From contig JAMPAU010000001.1 of NCBI GenBank assembly GCA_023667045.1, positions 434,159-498,158 of the forward strand: 64,000 nucleotides of DNA. The letters are read 5' to 3'. The stretch is from Ruminococcus flavefaciens (GTDB lineage: Bacteria; Bacillota; Clostridia; Oscillospirales; Ruminococcaceae). The notes beneath the pieces are model-generated. The model did not search any database, was not told the origin of the DNA, and saw nothing but the letters and a program-made list of their open reading frames with translations. Positions 62,474 to 64,000 of the stretch are shown here, one piece after another (position 1 is the stretch's first letter; each line of letters starts with the position of its first letter). The position numbers and the translations under genes were made by a program.

Positions 62474-63113
62474 CTGTTTTTTCCTCCGGCATAAGAATCA
62501 TTTCCATCCACCCTTTTACCAGATAATTCATAATCTGACGCATATGACAGATAGCTTTTTGTTCGTCTGGTTCGTGTGTCAGCAGATGAATAAAAGCGTC
62601 AACATTCATATGAGTGAACCAATGTCGCATATATTCATTTACTTGACAGTTTGGATTCTGTTCAGCCATTTTGTCAGCCATTTCCTTGTAACTTTTTTCA
62701 ATCATTTCAACCATTTCGTCGATACAGTTTTCAAACCTTGACCCCTGTGCCTTTGTCAGCAGAAGCATAAAAGCATCATAATTCTGATAAATATGATGTA
62801 CTAAAACCTCTCCGATAATTTCGTGTTCTTTATCATCTTCGGGTACATAATGCTCTGCAAATTTAGGAGCGGACAAAACTTCCACATCTTCTGTAAAATG
62901 CTTTGTCAGCACGTCTGTCAGCGTATCAAGCGGAGGTTTTACGATTGAAGAAAATAAATTTTCCTTACTTCCGAAAAAGAAGTACAATGCACCTGTGGTA
63001 ACACCCGCATCTGCACATATTTTCCGGAGAGAAGCCTTCATATAGCCCTTTTCAAGAAATTCTTTTTTTGCACTTTCCAGCAATTTTTCTTTAGTTTCCC
63101 TGTCTGCTCTCAT
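62466..63113 (-). CDS. TetR-family repressor
   Basis: A 215-aa regulator with an N-terminal helix-turn-helix (about 5-50, KEKLLESAKKEFLEKGYMKASLRKICADAGVTTGALYFFFGSKENLF), the classic TetR signature. The C-terminal ligand domain (about 60-215) is helical. It probably represses its own operon and the ABC transporter genes; a palindrome overlaps its promoter and a related one precedes the transporter. The start at 63113 has GGAG eight bases upstream. It is the first gene of the tetR-methyltransferase transcript. Confidence 0.94.
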   Translation of the reverse strand: MRADRETKEKLLESAKKEFLEKGYMKASLRKICADAGVTTGALYFFFGSKENLFSSIVKPPLDTLTDVLTKHFTEDVEVLSAPKFAEHYVPEDDKEHEIIGEVLVHHIYQNYDAFMLLLTKAQGSRFENCIDEMVEMIEKSYKEMADKMAEQNPNCQVNEYMRHWFTHMNVDAFIHLLTHEPDEQKAICHMRQIMNYLVKGWMEMILMPEEKTDE

Positions 63114-63126
63114 AAACATCACTCCA

Positions 63127-63150
63127 TAACGCTGTTACGTAACGATGTTA
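63127..63150. promoter_or_regulatory. Palindromic TetR operator
   Basis: TAAC-GCT-GTTACGTAAC-GAT-GTTA: a perfect 10-bp core palindrome with symmetric outer TAAC/GTTA halves, touching the -10 box of the tetR promoter. Confidence 0.8.
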
Positions 63151-63178
63151 TTGTATCATATTTTTTTCTGTTTGTCAA
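63150..63178 (-). promoter_or_regulatory. Promoter of tetR-methyltransferase operon
   Basis: Minus strand TTGACA (63178-63173), 17-bp spacer, TACAAT (63155-63150), 37 bp before the start codon and overlapped by the operator. Confidence 0.85.
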
Positions 63179-63226
63179 GAGGTTTTCAGAAATTTTTTAT
63201 TAATGATAAAAGTCATCATAATCTAA

Positions 63227-63264
63227 TAAAAAACTCCGCTCTGTACCATAAGGCACGGGCGGAG
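63227..63264 (-). terminator. Terminator of the GHKL histidine kinase gene
   Basis: CTCCGC (63234-63239) pairs with GCGGAG (63259-63264); on the minus strand the stem is followed by TTTTTT. It lies 8 bp after the kinase stop. Confidence 0.82.
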
Positions 63265-63271
63265 AAGAATT

Positions 63272-64000
63272 TTATTTTATAATAATTATCTGTGTTGTAA
63301 ATTCTGTATCTGTGCATTCAATTTGCATGACAGCATTGTACTTTTCCAGCGTATTACGGATATTTTTCATACCGAATCCATGATAGCTCTTATCAGACTT
63401 TGAAGTATACTGTGAATTTCCATTAATCTGTGAACATTCCACAAGCTGTGCGACGCTGTTATGCAGAGTAATGATATACTGGTAGTCAGTCTTTCTGATA
63501 TTGAATTTTATATATCTATTCTGAACTTCTACTTTTTCACACGCCTCTATTGCATTGTCTATCAGATTCGCAAACACAGCACAGACATCAATTGGTTTCC
63601 AGTTCAGACCGCCGTCAATTATACCGCTTGTATCAAACTTTATTGATTTTTCTTCTATAACAGGGAGTTTTGAAGAAAGCAGTGAATCAAGCATACTGTC
63701 GCCGGTTACGATTTTCGGAGAGAAAGACGAAAGTTTTTCTGAAAGACTGTTTACATATTCCTCTGCTTGACCGTACTCTTTTTTCTTCATCATTGCAGAA
63801 ACCATTATAAGATTGTTACCCATATCATGACGGAACGCCCGTGTATCTTCTTGAGACTGACGGTAAGCGTTGGCTGTTGCAAGTTGCATTTCAAGAAACT
63901 GCTCATTGCGGGTACTTAATTCATTATAATATGCACTCTTTCTGTTTTTGACAATCATAACAGGTATTAAAATCAATGTAAATATCGTAAACATTCTTAT
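63272..64000 (-). CDS. GHKL-type sensor histidine kinase (5' end outside window)
   Basis: The C-terminal 240 or so residues of an AgrC/LytS-like histidine kinase. A last transmembrane helix (IFTLILIPVMIV) is followed by the H-box region RAFRHDMGNNLIMVSAMM (His at about 55 of the visible part) and the GHKL ATPase domain with N-box FANLIDNAIEACEK and G-box HGFGMKNIRNTLEKY. The reading frame stays open to the window edge, so several more transmembrane helices probably lie outside. Such kinases usually respond to a peptide signal and work with a LytTR-type regulator, which is not seen here but may lie upstream, outside the window. Confidence 0.88.
   Translation of the reverse strand: MRMFTIFTLILIPVMIVKNRKSAYYNELSTRNEQFLEMQLATANAYRQSQEDTRAFRHDMGNNLIMVSAMMKKKEYGQAEEYVNSLSEKLSSFSPKIVTGDSMLDSLLSSKLPVIEEKSIKFDTSGIIDGGLNWKPIDVCAVFANLIDNAIEACEKVEVQNRYIKFNIRKTDYQYIITLHNSVAQLVECSQINGNSQYTSKSDKSYHGFGMKNIRNTLEKYNAVMQIECTDTEFTTQIIIIK

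Noticed and set aside
1-64000. tRNA, rRNA and known riboswitches
   Set aside because: None recognised on either strand when reading the intergenic regions.

Overview
The window comes from an AT-rich Gram-positive gut anaerobe, most likely a Ruminococcus or close relative (Oscillospiraceae). The reasons are dockerin modules on a pectin lyase and on a peptidase, an LPXTG adhesin with Cys/His repeats, a type VIIb secretion ATPase, Firmicutes-type sigma-A promoters (TTGACA-17-TATAAT) and AGGAGG ribosome sites. I saw no tRNA, rRNA, CRISPR array, integrase or transposase. Species is not assigned.

Region 1 (1-17.8 kb, minus strand) is one long operon from a promoter at 17807-17779. It encodes an FHA protein, a PP2C phosphatase, a Ser/Thr kinase, a small membrane protein with 14-residue repeats, two membrane-anchored surface proteins (one of 2103 aa with Ig-like repeats), two cytoplasmic proteins (one resembling replication initiators of mobile elements), an EsaB/YukD ubiquitin-like protein and an EssC-type ATPase cut by the left edge. 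It looks like a phospho-regulated type VII secretion locus. A lipoprotein gene, an XRE regulator and an ABC-F ATPase follow (17.9-21.5 kb).

Region 2 (21.5-31.7 kb, minus) is the most interesting block: an eight-gene operon with its own consensus promoter and terminator. In transcription order it encodes a HerA/FtsK-like ATPase with a Ser-rich insert, a protein with a hydrophobic hairpin, an unknown protein, a PIN-domain protein, a PIN-kinase-zinc ribbon-CFITTA fusion, two TerY-like VWA proteins and a PP2C phosphatase with a C-terminal helix-turn-helix. This is a TerY-P style kinase/phosphatase/VWA triad joined to a DNA-pumping ATPase and putative nucleases, and may be a stress or anti-phage system.

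Region 3 (32-47.8 kb) is accessory: a dockerin-bearing rhamnogalacturonan lyase, an XRE/ImmA pair, a bile-salt-hydrolase family enzyme, a dockerin-bearing D-Ala-D-Ala carboxypeptidase, an XRE-sigma region 4 fusion with a membrane partner, a 1.9-kaa LPXTG adhesin, and a DUF6273-like gene with a probable frameshift.

Region 4 (47.7-64 kb) holds an ABC exporter with its two-component system, a two-gene helicase-nuclease module, a TetR/methyltransferase/ABC transporter cluster with matching palindromic operators, and a GHKL histidine kinase cut by the right edge. The helicase gene has an unusual leader: a promoter, eleven perfect CAGCA repeats, then a strong intrinsic terminator before the start codon.

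A 36-bp palindrome-containing element occurs three times in intergenic DNA (19.5, 31.9 and 36.6 kb), each time next to a stem-loop.
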